DNA from: a virus
Direction: 5' to 3' (one strand)
IMG/VR virus record: IMGVR_UViG_3300027801_002517
Coordinates: 93,370 to 157,369 of that record
Length of the DNA stretch: 64,000 nt
Shown: positions 29,080 to 35,796 of the stretch, piece after piece
Numbering within the stretch: the first letter of the stretch is position 1
How the letters are laid out: every line of letters starts with the position of its first letter
Program-made: the position numbers and the translations under genes
The notes under the pieces: generated by a model
Told to the model about the DNA's origin: nothing
Database searches by the model: none
Seen by the model: only the letters and a program-made list of their open reading frames with translations

Positions 29080-29233
29080 TCGCCTTGCCAAAAATCTTTG
29101 TGGTTTTTCGATGATGGTCGCGAGCGAAGATGATAGCGATTTCTTCATTCTCAGCAGAGATGATGCCTGATGTAGAAACTTCGCTGTTACCTGAAAGCGG
29201 TACGATTGTGAAAGAGTAGTGAAAGCGTTTCAT
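29054..29233 (-). CDS. Small protein (59 aa)
   Basis: MKRFHYSFTIVPLSGNSEVS, then an acidic helix and IIFARDHHRKTTKIFGKAI. Alternating strands suggest a compact domain. AAGGCAACACA precedes the ATG. Its last 26 bases carry the promoter of the next gene. Just below the usual calling length. Confidence 0.6.
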   Translation of the reverse strand: MKRFHYSFTIVPLSGNSEVSTSGIISAENEEIAIIFARDHHRKTTKIFGKAIDIRCFEL

Positions 29234-29272
29234 TGTGTTGCCTTGTGTGTTGTTTGTTGTTTGTGATAGTGT

Positions 29273-29301
29273 ATTGTACCATATGGTTCTGGTTGTTTCA
29301 A
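29273..29301 (-). promoter_or_regulatory. Sigma70-type promoter
   Basis: Minus strand: TTGAAA (29296-29301), 17 bp, TACAAT (29273-29278), then ACACTATCACAAACAACA. Confidence 0.8.
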
Positions 29302-29303
29302 CC

Positions 29304-29459
29304 CTAATTCGTGTAGATTTCGTAAGTATTGCAGTTTTTGTGAGATTTCTTGTCTGATACGTTTACTGTGAGTTTGTGTGTTGGTTGGGGAAGAAACACA
29401 GGTTTGTCTGATGCATGTACTGTCAGTTTGTGTGTTGGTCGTGGTAGTGGATTGATCAT
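29304..29459 (-). CDS. Small protein with internal repeat (51 aa)
   Basis: The start at 29459 (MINPLPRPTHKLTV) has AAAGGAAACACA upstream. The motif PTHKLTVxxSDK occurs twice, at about residues 8-19 and 25-36. A short duplication has thus built the gene. First gene of the leftward half after the junction. Function unknown. Confidence 0.6.
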   Translation of the reverse strand: MINPLPRPTHKLTVHASDKPVFLPQPTHKLTVNVSDKKSHKNCNTYEIYTN

Positions 29460-29502
29460 TGTGTTTCCTTTGTTGTGTTGTCTTTGTCTTGTGTCTCTAA
29501 GT

Positions 29503-29531
29503 ATTATATCGGCATCATTGCCGTTTGTCAA
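29503..29531 (-). promoter_or_regulatory. Perfect consensus sigma70 promoter
   Basis: Minus strand: TTGACA (29526-29531), 17 bp, TATAAT (29503-29508), a 12/12 match. Confidence 0.88.
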
Positions 29532-29568
29532 TAGCTTTGCACAAGAAAATAAAAGATATTTCCCATAT

Positions 29569-29653
29569 TGACCTAAGTCATTGCTATCAAACGACTTACG
29601 TCGCCGAAAGCCCACTAGTATCGCTCTAAGTCTATACTGTACAACGACTTATA
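29569..29653. repeat. Dispersed double-hairpin repeat, copy R6
   Basis: GACCTAAGTCATTGC...AAACGACTTACGTC and TCTAAGTCTATAC...CAACGACTTATAC. The core is less GC-rich than in the other copies. It overlaps the 3' end of RNA B. Confidence 0.7.
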
Positions 29654-30177
29654 CAAATATAGTGGTAGGGGTTTTATCTTCAAAGATAGAATGGTGTCTT
29701 GCTGTGGAAAAAGCCAGGGTGGTGCAAACATAATTCACCAGCACCAATATCAATGTCCTACCCAATCTTACCCCCTCGCCCCTATTTATTTCGCTTGGTG
29801 TTTAGGTAGAGTCAAGATACAACCCGAGCATATAGCTACAACTGGTTACTACCAGTAGCTATTAACTTACCATCTGTGAGCGAACTGCAAAAGGATCATG
29901 ATTACCACTTGATGTTTGGGAGGATGCTTAAACCTCAACTCCTGAATTTTCAGTAAGTCCTCTGTCGCCAGAGCCTGATCCATTCTGTCCGATTGTTACT
30001 CTTATCGAGCAACGCTCGTAATTCTAATATGAGTACGGGTAATACTCATGCTAAACTCCAGACCATTCAGGTAATTTCTTTAAGCATTGCAGCTCGCCGG
30101 TCACACAACTGATTCGTCCACAGGACGAGATATTTGCCGGACATGGTTCAAAAAGAAATTTCCCTCTTGATAAGTCA
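29640..30177 (-). ncRNA. Candidate large structured RNA B
   Basis: About 540 nt with no gene but many helices. On the minus strand CTCTG-GCGA-CAGAG is a GNRA tetraloop, a loop type found only on this strand. Others are ATAGCTA/TAGCTAT enclosing CTGGT-AGTA-ACCAG, CGAGC-GTT-GCTCG, ATGAGTA/TACTCAT, CGTCC-TGT-GGACG, GGTGC/GCACC and ATCTT-TG-AAGAT. A promoter at 30184-30211 fits a 5' end near 30177. Size and phage setting recall the GOLLD and ROOL RNA classes, but I cannot match a consensus. Confidence 0.6.
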
Positions 30178-30183
30178 CTATCT

Positions 30184-30211
30184 ATAATATCCACAAGTAA
30201 CAGTTTTACAA
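30184..30211 (-). promoter_or_regulatory. Promoter for structured RNA B
   Basis: Minus strand: TTGTAA (30206-30211), 16 bp, TATTAT (30184-30189). Confidence 0.5.
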
Positions 30212-30269
30212 TGATTTTTTATGAAAATTTACCATTTTAGAATCTTTTATCCATCAAAACTACCATTTC

Positions 30270-30281
30270 GTGTATATTACT
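30270..30281 (+). promoter_or_regulatory. Putative late promoter motif 1
   Basis: GTGTATATTACT directly upstream of the first rightward gene. One of five related motifs. It has no -35 box. Confidence 0.5.
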
Positions 30282-30296
30282 ATTAGGAGGTACAAC

Positions 30297-30476
30297 ATGA
30301 AAAAAGACCCAGAAGAAATTACAACTATAAAAACCGTCGTTGTTGCGAGAGCCACTGCTGATCTCTGCGATGAAATTCTCGATGATTTACAAGTTCCTGA
30401 TCCACCAGATAAATCTATGGCTTCCCTAGTCGATGAGGCTGACGAATCCAAATTATCGAGGAGGAACGACGAGTGA
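30297..30476 (+). CDS. Small acidic protein, first gene of the late half (59 aa)
   Basis: AGGAGGTACAAC precedes the ATG at 30297. The GTG at 30270 lies in the promoter motif and is rejected. The chain (TTIKTVVVARATADLCDEIL, PDPPDKSMASLVDEADE) is acidic. It overlaps the next start as GTGA. Function unknown. Confidence 0.6.
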   Translation: MKKDPEEITTIKTVVVARATADLCDEILDDLQVPDPPDKSMASLVDEADESKLSRRNDE

Positions 30477-31252
30477 AGAATAAACAAATCTATAATCATA
30501 GATCGCATTCACCAGCACGAGTCATTGATGACGGTATTGAACTCATGTCACCTAAGAATGCTAATGACATAGCACCATCAGATATTGATTTTTTAAATAA
30601 TTGTAATCTGTTAAGTGATACAATTCCTGCAGATACAAATTTTTTCTATTCGTTGCGATGTAATGATTCTACGACGGAAAAACTGCTTTTTCTTGAAACG
30701 GGCTTTGGGGAATTAAAACACAGAGACGGTAGAGTATTTCTACAACGAGAATATATTTTCACTGACTTTCACCCAGATTATAATGAAATCCCCGTCCCTA
30801 CTAAGAATCATTTGAAGCCCCTGCCTGATTTTGTTAAAAACTGCATAATTTCCACACATTCACCAGCAGAATATCAAGAATTACTCATTGAAGAGCATTC
30901 TGTTGTATGTTCTATAGATAAATTTATCCCAACAATAGTTCCCCTAGAGGAAGCCACCCTACTGGGTCGCCTTGATGGACGCATACAATCTATAGACAAA
31001 GATGAACTCAAGTTTATTCTGGGTGACAACATTAAAATCGCCGTCGAGGAATCAAAAAGTCCCCTAAAGTTACAAACGGATGAATTTTCTGTAAATGGTA
31101 AGAATTCTATTATAATGACTGACCAAATTCAGTTAAGACCTATGAGATCAAGGCCAAAGCGATTTTCCGTAGGTTCCCTATATTACAATAGGGGTAAAAA
31201 GACATTTGAGTTTCATGACGGGGACAAATGGAGAACATTACTAACAGAATGA
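30473..31252 (+). CDS. Possible virion protein (259 aa)
   Basis: GTG start with GAGGAGGAAC upstream. The C-terminal part (SVGSLYYNRGKKTFEFHDGD KWRTL type ending) resembles C-terminal segments of phage fibre or head proteins that close with a strand, Gly-Asp turn and Trp. The rest has no known domain. It sits between a small acidic protein and the sigma factor. Assigned as possible virion protein only. Confidence 0.5.
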   Translation: MKNKQIYNHRSHSPARVIDDGIELMSPKNANDIAPSDIDFLNNCNLLSDTIPADTNFFYSLRCNDSTTEKLLFLETGFGELKHRDGRVFLQREYIFTDFHPDYNEIPVPTKNHLKPLPDFVKNCIISTHSPAEYQELLIEEHSVVCSIDKFIPTIVPLEEATLLGRLDGRIQSIDKDELKFILGDNIKIAVEESKSPLKLQTDEFSVNGKNSIIMTDQIQLRPMRSRPKRFSVGSLYYNRGKKTFEFHDGDKWRTLLTE

Positions 31253-31276
31253 TTTTTATCGAGGAGTTTACGACGA

Positions 31277-31786
31277 GTGCAAGTACCGGAAAACATGACA
31301 GAAGAAGAAACCGTTGAAATTATTCAGCGGGTTGTTGATCGCACAGCCCCTAAGTATACATTTCACGCATATACTATTGCGGATCTGAAGCAGGAGGCAT
31401 TTATTATTTGTATGGAGGCATTGCCTCGTTATGACGGGCTTCGACCACTGGAAAACTTTCTGGCCGTTCATCTTTCTAACAGAATGAAGAATTTTGTGAG
31501 GGACAACCACTTTACCCAAAGTGACGATCCTGTTCGTATTAATATAACGCAACCGGCTCAACTTGATGAATCTTATTATATGGAGTTTGATAAGAATAAT
31601 ATTACATATGAGGACATCGATTACCGCGACATGGCAAAATTAATGGATATTCATATGCCGCCATCTATGCGGCTTGATTATCTAAAGATGATTAATGATG
31701 TCTATATTGCAAAGCCACGGCGGGATGAGATTCAAATGATGATTGAGGATATATTAGAGGAGAATGGTTACTATGAAGAGGGGTAG
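31277..31786 (+). CDS. gp55-like late sigma factor
   Basis: 169 residues. The region YTIADLKQEAFIICMEALPR then YDGLRPLENFLAVHLSNRMK and NFVRDN matches sigma region 2 as reduced in T4 gp55, which directs host RNA polymerase to late promoters. No regions 1, 3 or 4 are present. The acidic end (MMIEDILEENGYYEEG) could be a sliding-clamp contact like that of gp55. GTG start with GAGGAG upstream. The GTGTATAAT-type motifs before late genes are its likely targets. Confidence 0.75.
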   Translation: MQVPENMTEEETVEIIQRVVDRTAPKYTFHAYTIADLKQEAFIICMEALPRYDGLRPLENFLAVHLSNRMKNFVRDNHFTQSDDPVRINITQPAQLDESYYMEFDKNNITYEDIDYRDMAKLMDIHMPPSMRLDYLKMINDVYIAKPRRDEIQMMIEDILEENGYYEEG

Positions 31787-32558
31787 GATATCTAAAGAAG
31801 AAGAAAAATTTATAGAATCAAGTATGGGCGTTATGTCTATAGTTGATATCTCGGAAAAATTAGATAGAGACCCAGATAGTGTTCAGCAATTTATTAAGCG
31901 GAAATTCAAGGTCGGACTTTCTGATGAGGAAGAAGCGGCGTATGATTTGGAGGAGCGTCCTTATTGGCATGACCTAAAACAGCAATTTACCGATGATGAG
32001 TTGGTAATGTTTAAATATCACTGGTCAAGAATCATTTCTCAGTTTAAAGATGATGTAATACCCACGGAAGAATTACAGGTAATTGATTTAATTAAGCTCG
32101 ATTTGTTAATGAATAGGTCTTTGAAGGCAAATAAGGAAAATTTAAATCAAATCTCGGCTTTTGAGGCTTTAGTTCAAGAGGAGAGAGCTAAGGATTCTGA
32201 TCAGCAGGACAGAGATCATATTTTTAACTTAGAAAGACAGTGTGCTTCGCTAAAAGCGTCGATGGAGTCACTAAACCGCGATTACCGCGACCTTCAGGAT
32301 AAAAAGAACAAGATGTTGAAGGAGATGAAGGCTACTAGGGAGCAACGGGTCAAAAGATTAGAGGACAGTAGGCAATCTTTTACGGGTTGGCTAACATATC
32401 TTATTAGTAATCCCGAACTTAGTAGGCAATATGGTATTCAGATGGAAAAAATGAGACTTGCAATGTCAAAAGAGAAAGAAAGGTTAAGTTCATACCATAA
32501 ATATGGAGATGGGCAGGTAGATCAACCATTTTTAACACCGGATACCGTCAAGGAGTAA
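31773..32558 (+). CDS. Helix-turn-helix and coiled-coil protein
   Basis: About 261 residues. Residues 1-45 (RGRISKEEEKFIESSMGVMS, DISEKLDRDPDSVQQFIKR) look like a helix-turn-helix. A long heptad coiled coil follows (residues about 135-200), then a helical tail. It lies next to the sigma factor and upstream of packaging genes. It could be the small terminase subunit or a late co-activator, and the sequence does not decide. GAGGAG is ten bases before the ATG at 31773. Confidence 0.6.
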   Translation: MKRGRISKEEEKFIESSMGVMSIVDISEKLDRDPDSVQQFIKRKFKVGLSDEEEAAYDLEERPYWHDLKQQFTDDELVMFKYHWSRIISQFKDDVIPTEELQVIDLIKLDLLMNRSLKANKENLNQISAFEALVQEERAKDSDQQDRDHIFNLERQCASLKASMESLNRDYRDLQDKKNKMLKEMKATREQRVKRLEDSRQSFTGWLTYLISNPELSRQYGIQMEKMRLAMSKEKERLSSYHKYGDGQVDQPFLTPDTVKE

Positions 32559-32560
32559 TT

Positions 32561-33007
32561 ATGTTTGTTGTGTGGTTGATACTGTGGTACTTTGTAATGT
32601 CTGTGTTGGAATATTCTATCCATAGATATACGATGCATAATAAAAAGTGGTTCTTGCCATACTGGATATTCTTTGATCATGCTATTCTGCACCATAAAAA
32701 TGGTAGAGATGATATAAATATTGATTTGCCAATTTATAATCATATTATCGTGGGATTTCCGTTAATCGTCGGTGCTTATATGATTAGTTATTCCTCCTTG
32801 GCAGCATTATTATGTATTTTTGCTTTTCATTCATACACTTGGACCAAAGTCCACCGAGGGATTCATGGGTTGGAAAAAAATTGGCTAATGAAGACAAAAT
32901 ATTACAAAAAAGCTAAACAACACCATGAACTACATCACGACAGACCCGGAAAAAACTTTGGTGTAGTATTTTTATTTACTGATAGACTATTTGGAACAAA
33001 AGTTTAG
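32561..33007 (+). CDS. Fatty-acid-hydroxylase-superfamily membrane protein
   Basis: 148 residues with three or four membrane helices and the His clusters of the di-iron membrane hydroxylase/desaturase family: EYSIHRYTMH, DHAILHHKNG, KVHRGIHG and KQHHELHHDRPGKNFGV. Together they supply about eight metal ligands. It should hydroxylate or desaturate a lipid or isoprenoid in the host membrane. AAGGAGTAATT precedes the ATG. A host-modifying auxiliary gene, rare in phages. Confidence 0.8.
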   Translation: MFVVWLILWYFVMSVLEYSIHRYTMHNKKWFLPYWIFFDHAILHHKNGRDDINIDLPIYNHIIVGFPLIVGAYMISYSSLAALLCIFAFHSYTWTKVHRGIHGLEKNWLMKTKYYKKAKQHHELHHDRPGKNFGVVFLFTDRLFGTKV

Positions 33008-33016
33008 GAAAACAAC

Positions 33017-34123
33017 ATGAAAGCTATTATTTTTGGAGTGACCGGACAGGATGGGAGCCATCTAGCGGACTTATTGCTTGAAAAAAATTATACGGTAATA
33101 GGTGTGACAAGAAGATGCAGTGTGGATAATACTGGCAGACTAAAGCATCTACTGAATTCTGATGGACTTAATCTGGTACACGGTGATATCACCGATGTAT
33201 TTAGTGTAATGAGTATTTTAAGAGATAACGAAGATGTAGATGAAATCTATAATCTCGCTGCACAGTCGCATGTGAAGGTATCTTTTAGCCAGCCAGCCTT
33301 AACTTGGGATATTACTGGTAAGGGGTGCTTAAATATCTTGCAAAGTATTGTAGATCTCGATTTGCATCCAAAATTCTATCAAGCTAGTTCAAGTGAAATG
33401 TTTGGGAAGAATTATGATATAACAATTAAAGACAAAGAACCGTTTGGTGATCCTTTTGAAGATACATTTGTTTCTACAAAATTTCAAAACGAAGATACTA
33501 AATTCTTACCACAGTCCCCATACGCTATTGCAAAATGTGCTGCCCACTATATGACGAGATTATTTAGGGAGGCTTATGGTGTTCATGCAAGTTCTGGAAT
33601 TTTATTCAACCATGAGGGGCCAAGACGGGGTGAGACTTTCGTTACACGGAAGATAACGAAGTGGATTGGGGAATTTGGTGGATGGCTAAACAAAATGGAA
33701 ATTAATCATACAGATATACTAAAAAGAGACTGTGATAGGTTATTTGCTTCTGGCGAGCAGTACTCTTTTCCTAAGCTCCGCTTAGGTAATTTAGATGCTT
33801 CAAGGGACTGGGGATATGCAGGAGATTATGTTGAGGCTATGTGGTTGATGTTGCAACAAGATAATCCAGACGATTACGTTGTCTGTACGGGAGAGACACA
33901 TACAATTAGAGAGTTTTTAGATGAGGCATTTGGTTATATCGGAATTACCAATTTCAACGATTATGTGGTTGTTGATCCAGAGTTTTATAGACCAGCAGAG
34001 GTTGATTACCTGAAGGGTGATGCTACTAAAGCAAATACTGTTTTAAATTGGAAACCTCAAACTTCATTCAGCGAATTAGTTAAAATGATGGTTGATGGTG
34101 ATATAGAAAATGAAAACATTTAA
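33017..34123 (+). CDS. gmd: GDP-mannose 4,6-dehydratase
   Basis: 368 residues, extended SDR fold. The NAD(P) loop GVTGQDGSHLADLLL, the VHGDITD strand, LAAQSHVKVSF and the catalytic SSSEMFG and SPYAIAKCAAHYM (YxxxK) are intact. It converts GDP-mannose to GDP-4-keto-6-deoxymannose, the entry to fucose, rhamnose and perosamine sugars. Product use is unknown, but glycosyltransferases at 487-1530 and 53251-54279 are candidates. A cupin isomerase at 10201 could feed it. TTAGGAAAACAAC precedes the ATG. Confidence 0.93.
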   Translation: MKAIIFGVTGQDGSHLADLLLEKNYTVIGVTRRCSVDNTGRLKHLLNSDGLNLVHGDITDVFSVMSILRDNEDVDEIYNLAAQSHVKVSFSQPALTWDITGKGCLNILQSIVDLDLHPKFYQASSSEMFGKNYDITIKDKEPFGDPFEDTFVSTKFQNEDTKFLPQSPYAIAKCAAHYMTRLFREAYGVHASSGILFNHEGPRRGETFVTRKITKWIGEFGGWLNKMEINHTDILKRDCDRLFASGEQYSFPKLRLGNLDASRDWGYAGDYVEAMWLMLQQDNPDDYVVCTGETHTIREFLDEAFGYIGITNFNDYVVVDPEFYRPAEVDYLKGDATKANTVLNWKPQTSFSELVKMMVDGDIENENI

Positions 34124-34394
34124 GGTTTATATGTGCTTAGACTTAGTTCTGGGTAGATTAAAAAAATATAAGTTAGATGAATATGGTTATGAAAATCCAA
34201 TCATTTTTGTTCACGCTAATGATCCAGACGATGCATGCCATCAAGCATATATAGGCTTATCAGAAAAAATTATCAAGCAAGGTCTATATAAAACTAATGG
34301 ATATTATGATGTTACTATTTTAGAGTTTACTAAAGATGTTTTAAATGACATAAGTATTATTTATGTAGGTATAGCTAATGAGAAGAAACTATGA
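34110..34394 (+). CDS. Hypothetical protein (94 aa)
   Basis: Alpha/beta protein with FKVYMCLDLVLGRLKKYKLDE and IIFVHANDPDDACHQAYIG, a ferredoxin-like strand pattern. It starts inside the end of gmd and overlaps the HNH gene, so it is translated by coupling. Function unknown. Confidence 0.55.
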   Translation: MKTFKVYMCLDLVLGRLKKYKLDEYGYENPIIFVHANDPDDACHQAYIGLSEKIIKQGLYKTNGYYDVTILEFTKDVLNDISIIYVGIANEKKL

Positions 34395-34641
34395 CGATCC
34401 ACTCTATAAAGAATGGCGACAACGAGTTAAAAAAAGAGATAAATATGAATGTCAAATGCCTTCTTGTTTTGCCACTAAACAGCTACAGGTCCATCACATT
34501 AGAAAATGGTCTTCAGCTTCAAATTTGAGGTATGATATAGATAATGGTATTACCCTATGTAAGCGGTGTCATAAAGATATCACTAAACATGAGGAATTAT
34601 ATGAATCTCTATTTATGGATTTAATAAGAAACAATGGCTAA
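34378..34641 (+). CDS. HNH endonuclease, small
   Basis: 87 residues with CQMPSC, VHHIRKWSSASNLRYDIDNG and CKRCHKDI, the full HNH with Cys zinc pairs. Short HNH proteins near terminase genes assist packaging in many phages. Next to the ERCC4 nuclease and terminase, this is the favoured role. A free homing endonuclease is the alternative. Confidence 0.85.
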   Translation: MRRNYDDPLYKEWRQRVKKRDKYECQMPSCFATKQLQVHHIRKWSSASNLRYDIDNGITLCKRCHKDITKHEELYESLFMDLIRNNG

Positions 34642-35146
34642 AAAATTTAAAAAACCCGATATTCCTGATTACTATGTTATTAAAGATACTAGAGAACAAA
34701 ACGGTTATTTCTTTAAAAAATTTAATAAATGTGCGGGTATGGTTACCCAAAAATTAGATACTGGTGATTATACCATTGAAGGTATGGAGGATAAGATTTG
34801 TGTAGAAAGAAAAGCCTCTGTTGAAGAAATTGCTATTAATCTTGGTAAACAAAAACATGCATTTATGAATGAAATTGAAAGGATGAAAGAGTTTCCTCAT
34901 AGATTTATAGTTTTAGAATTTAGTTTAGATGATTTGCTTAAATTTCCAGACGAAACCAGGATACCAGCAGATAAAATCAAGTCGGTAAAAATAACAGGAA
35001 AATATATTTTAAGATGCTTAATGCAATTTCAAGTACACGATGGAATACATATTGTGTTTGCAGATGATAAATACAATGCTTTTTTGTATATAAGTAGTCT
35101 CTTTAAGAGGATAAATGAACTATATACTATTGGGAGGCAAAAATAA
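34634..35146 (+). CDS. ERCC4-type nuclease
   Basis: 170 residues. The XPF/ERCC4 core is clear: VIKDTREQNGYFF, KLDTGDYTIEG and CVERKASVEEIA (ERKxxxE catalytic line), then FMNEIERM and an alpha/beta end. It cuts branched or structured DNA. It lies in a row of nuclease and packaging genes and may resolve replication or recombination forks before packaging. Overlaps the HNH gene by 8 bases. Confidence 0.85.
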   Translation: MAKKFKKPDIPDYYVIKDTREQNGYFFKKFNKCAGMVTQKLDTGDYTIEGMEDKICVERKASVEEIAINLGKQKHAFMNEIERMKEFPHRFIVLEFSLDDLLKFPDETRIPADKIKSVKITGKYILRCLMQFQVHDGIHIVFADDKYNAFLYISSLFKRINELYTIGRQK

Positions 35147-35796
35147 TGTATGAATTTCTAAATGATATACATAGCTACGGTGTAAATACCAAAACTAGAG
35201 AAATTTATATCAATTCTTTTATGTCCTCCAATGAAGAAGATCCCGGTGTAGATTTTAGAATGGCTACACAACTAATTAAAAATATCAACTACTTAGAATC
35301 ATTAAATGATAAGCCAATTTTAATACATATGTATTCAATAGGTGGTGATTGGGGTGCAGGAATGGCTATTTATGATGCTATAAATGCTTGTACTTCTTTT
35401 ATTACAATGGTTGCATATTCTCATGCGGAATCCATGAGTAGCATTATACTGCAATCTGCTGATTTTAGAGTAATGACTCCATATTCTTACTTTATGTCTC
35501 ACTATGGCTCAAGTGCTTATGAAGGTCATTATTTAAATGCACAAGCAAATGCTAAGTTTGATAAGAGGTGTTGCGATATAATGGTAGATATTTATTCAAA
35601 ATATCTTATTAAGTCTAAATTCTTTAAAGAAAACTATGAAGATGCAACACAAGAAAAAGCCAAAAATTATATTTTAAGAAAAATGAAGAATGGTGATTGG
35701 TATTTAGATGCAGATGAATGTTTATATTTCGGTTTTTGTGATGCATTACTTGGTGACAAAAAAGCTAAAGACATTGTGAGTTTAAGAAATGGTTGA
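35146..35796 (+). CDS. ClpP-like serine protease
   Basis: 216 residues with the ClpP/crotonase-type fold: PILIHMYSIGGDWGAGMAIY, then HAESMSSII with nucleophile Ser near residue 96, and YFMSHYGS with His about 119. The third residue is probably Asp in WYLDADE. Phage ClpP-like proteins often act as capsid maturation proteases. Here a separate prohead protease-scaffold exists (39855), so this may have another target. It overlaps the ERCC4 gene start and the terminase start region. Confidence 0.8.
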   Translation: MYEFLNDIHSYGVNTKTREIYINSFMSSNEEDPGVDFRMATQLIKNINYLESLNDKPILIHMYSIGGDWGAGMAIYDAINACTSFITMVAYSHAESMSSIILQSADFRVMTPYSYFMSHYGSSAYEGHYLNAQANAKFDKRCCDIMVDIYSKYLIKSKFFKENYEDATQEKAKNYILRKMKNGDWYLDADECLYFGFCDALLGDKKAKDIVSLRNG

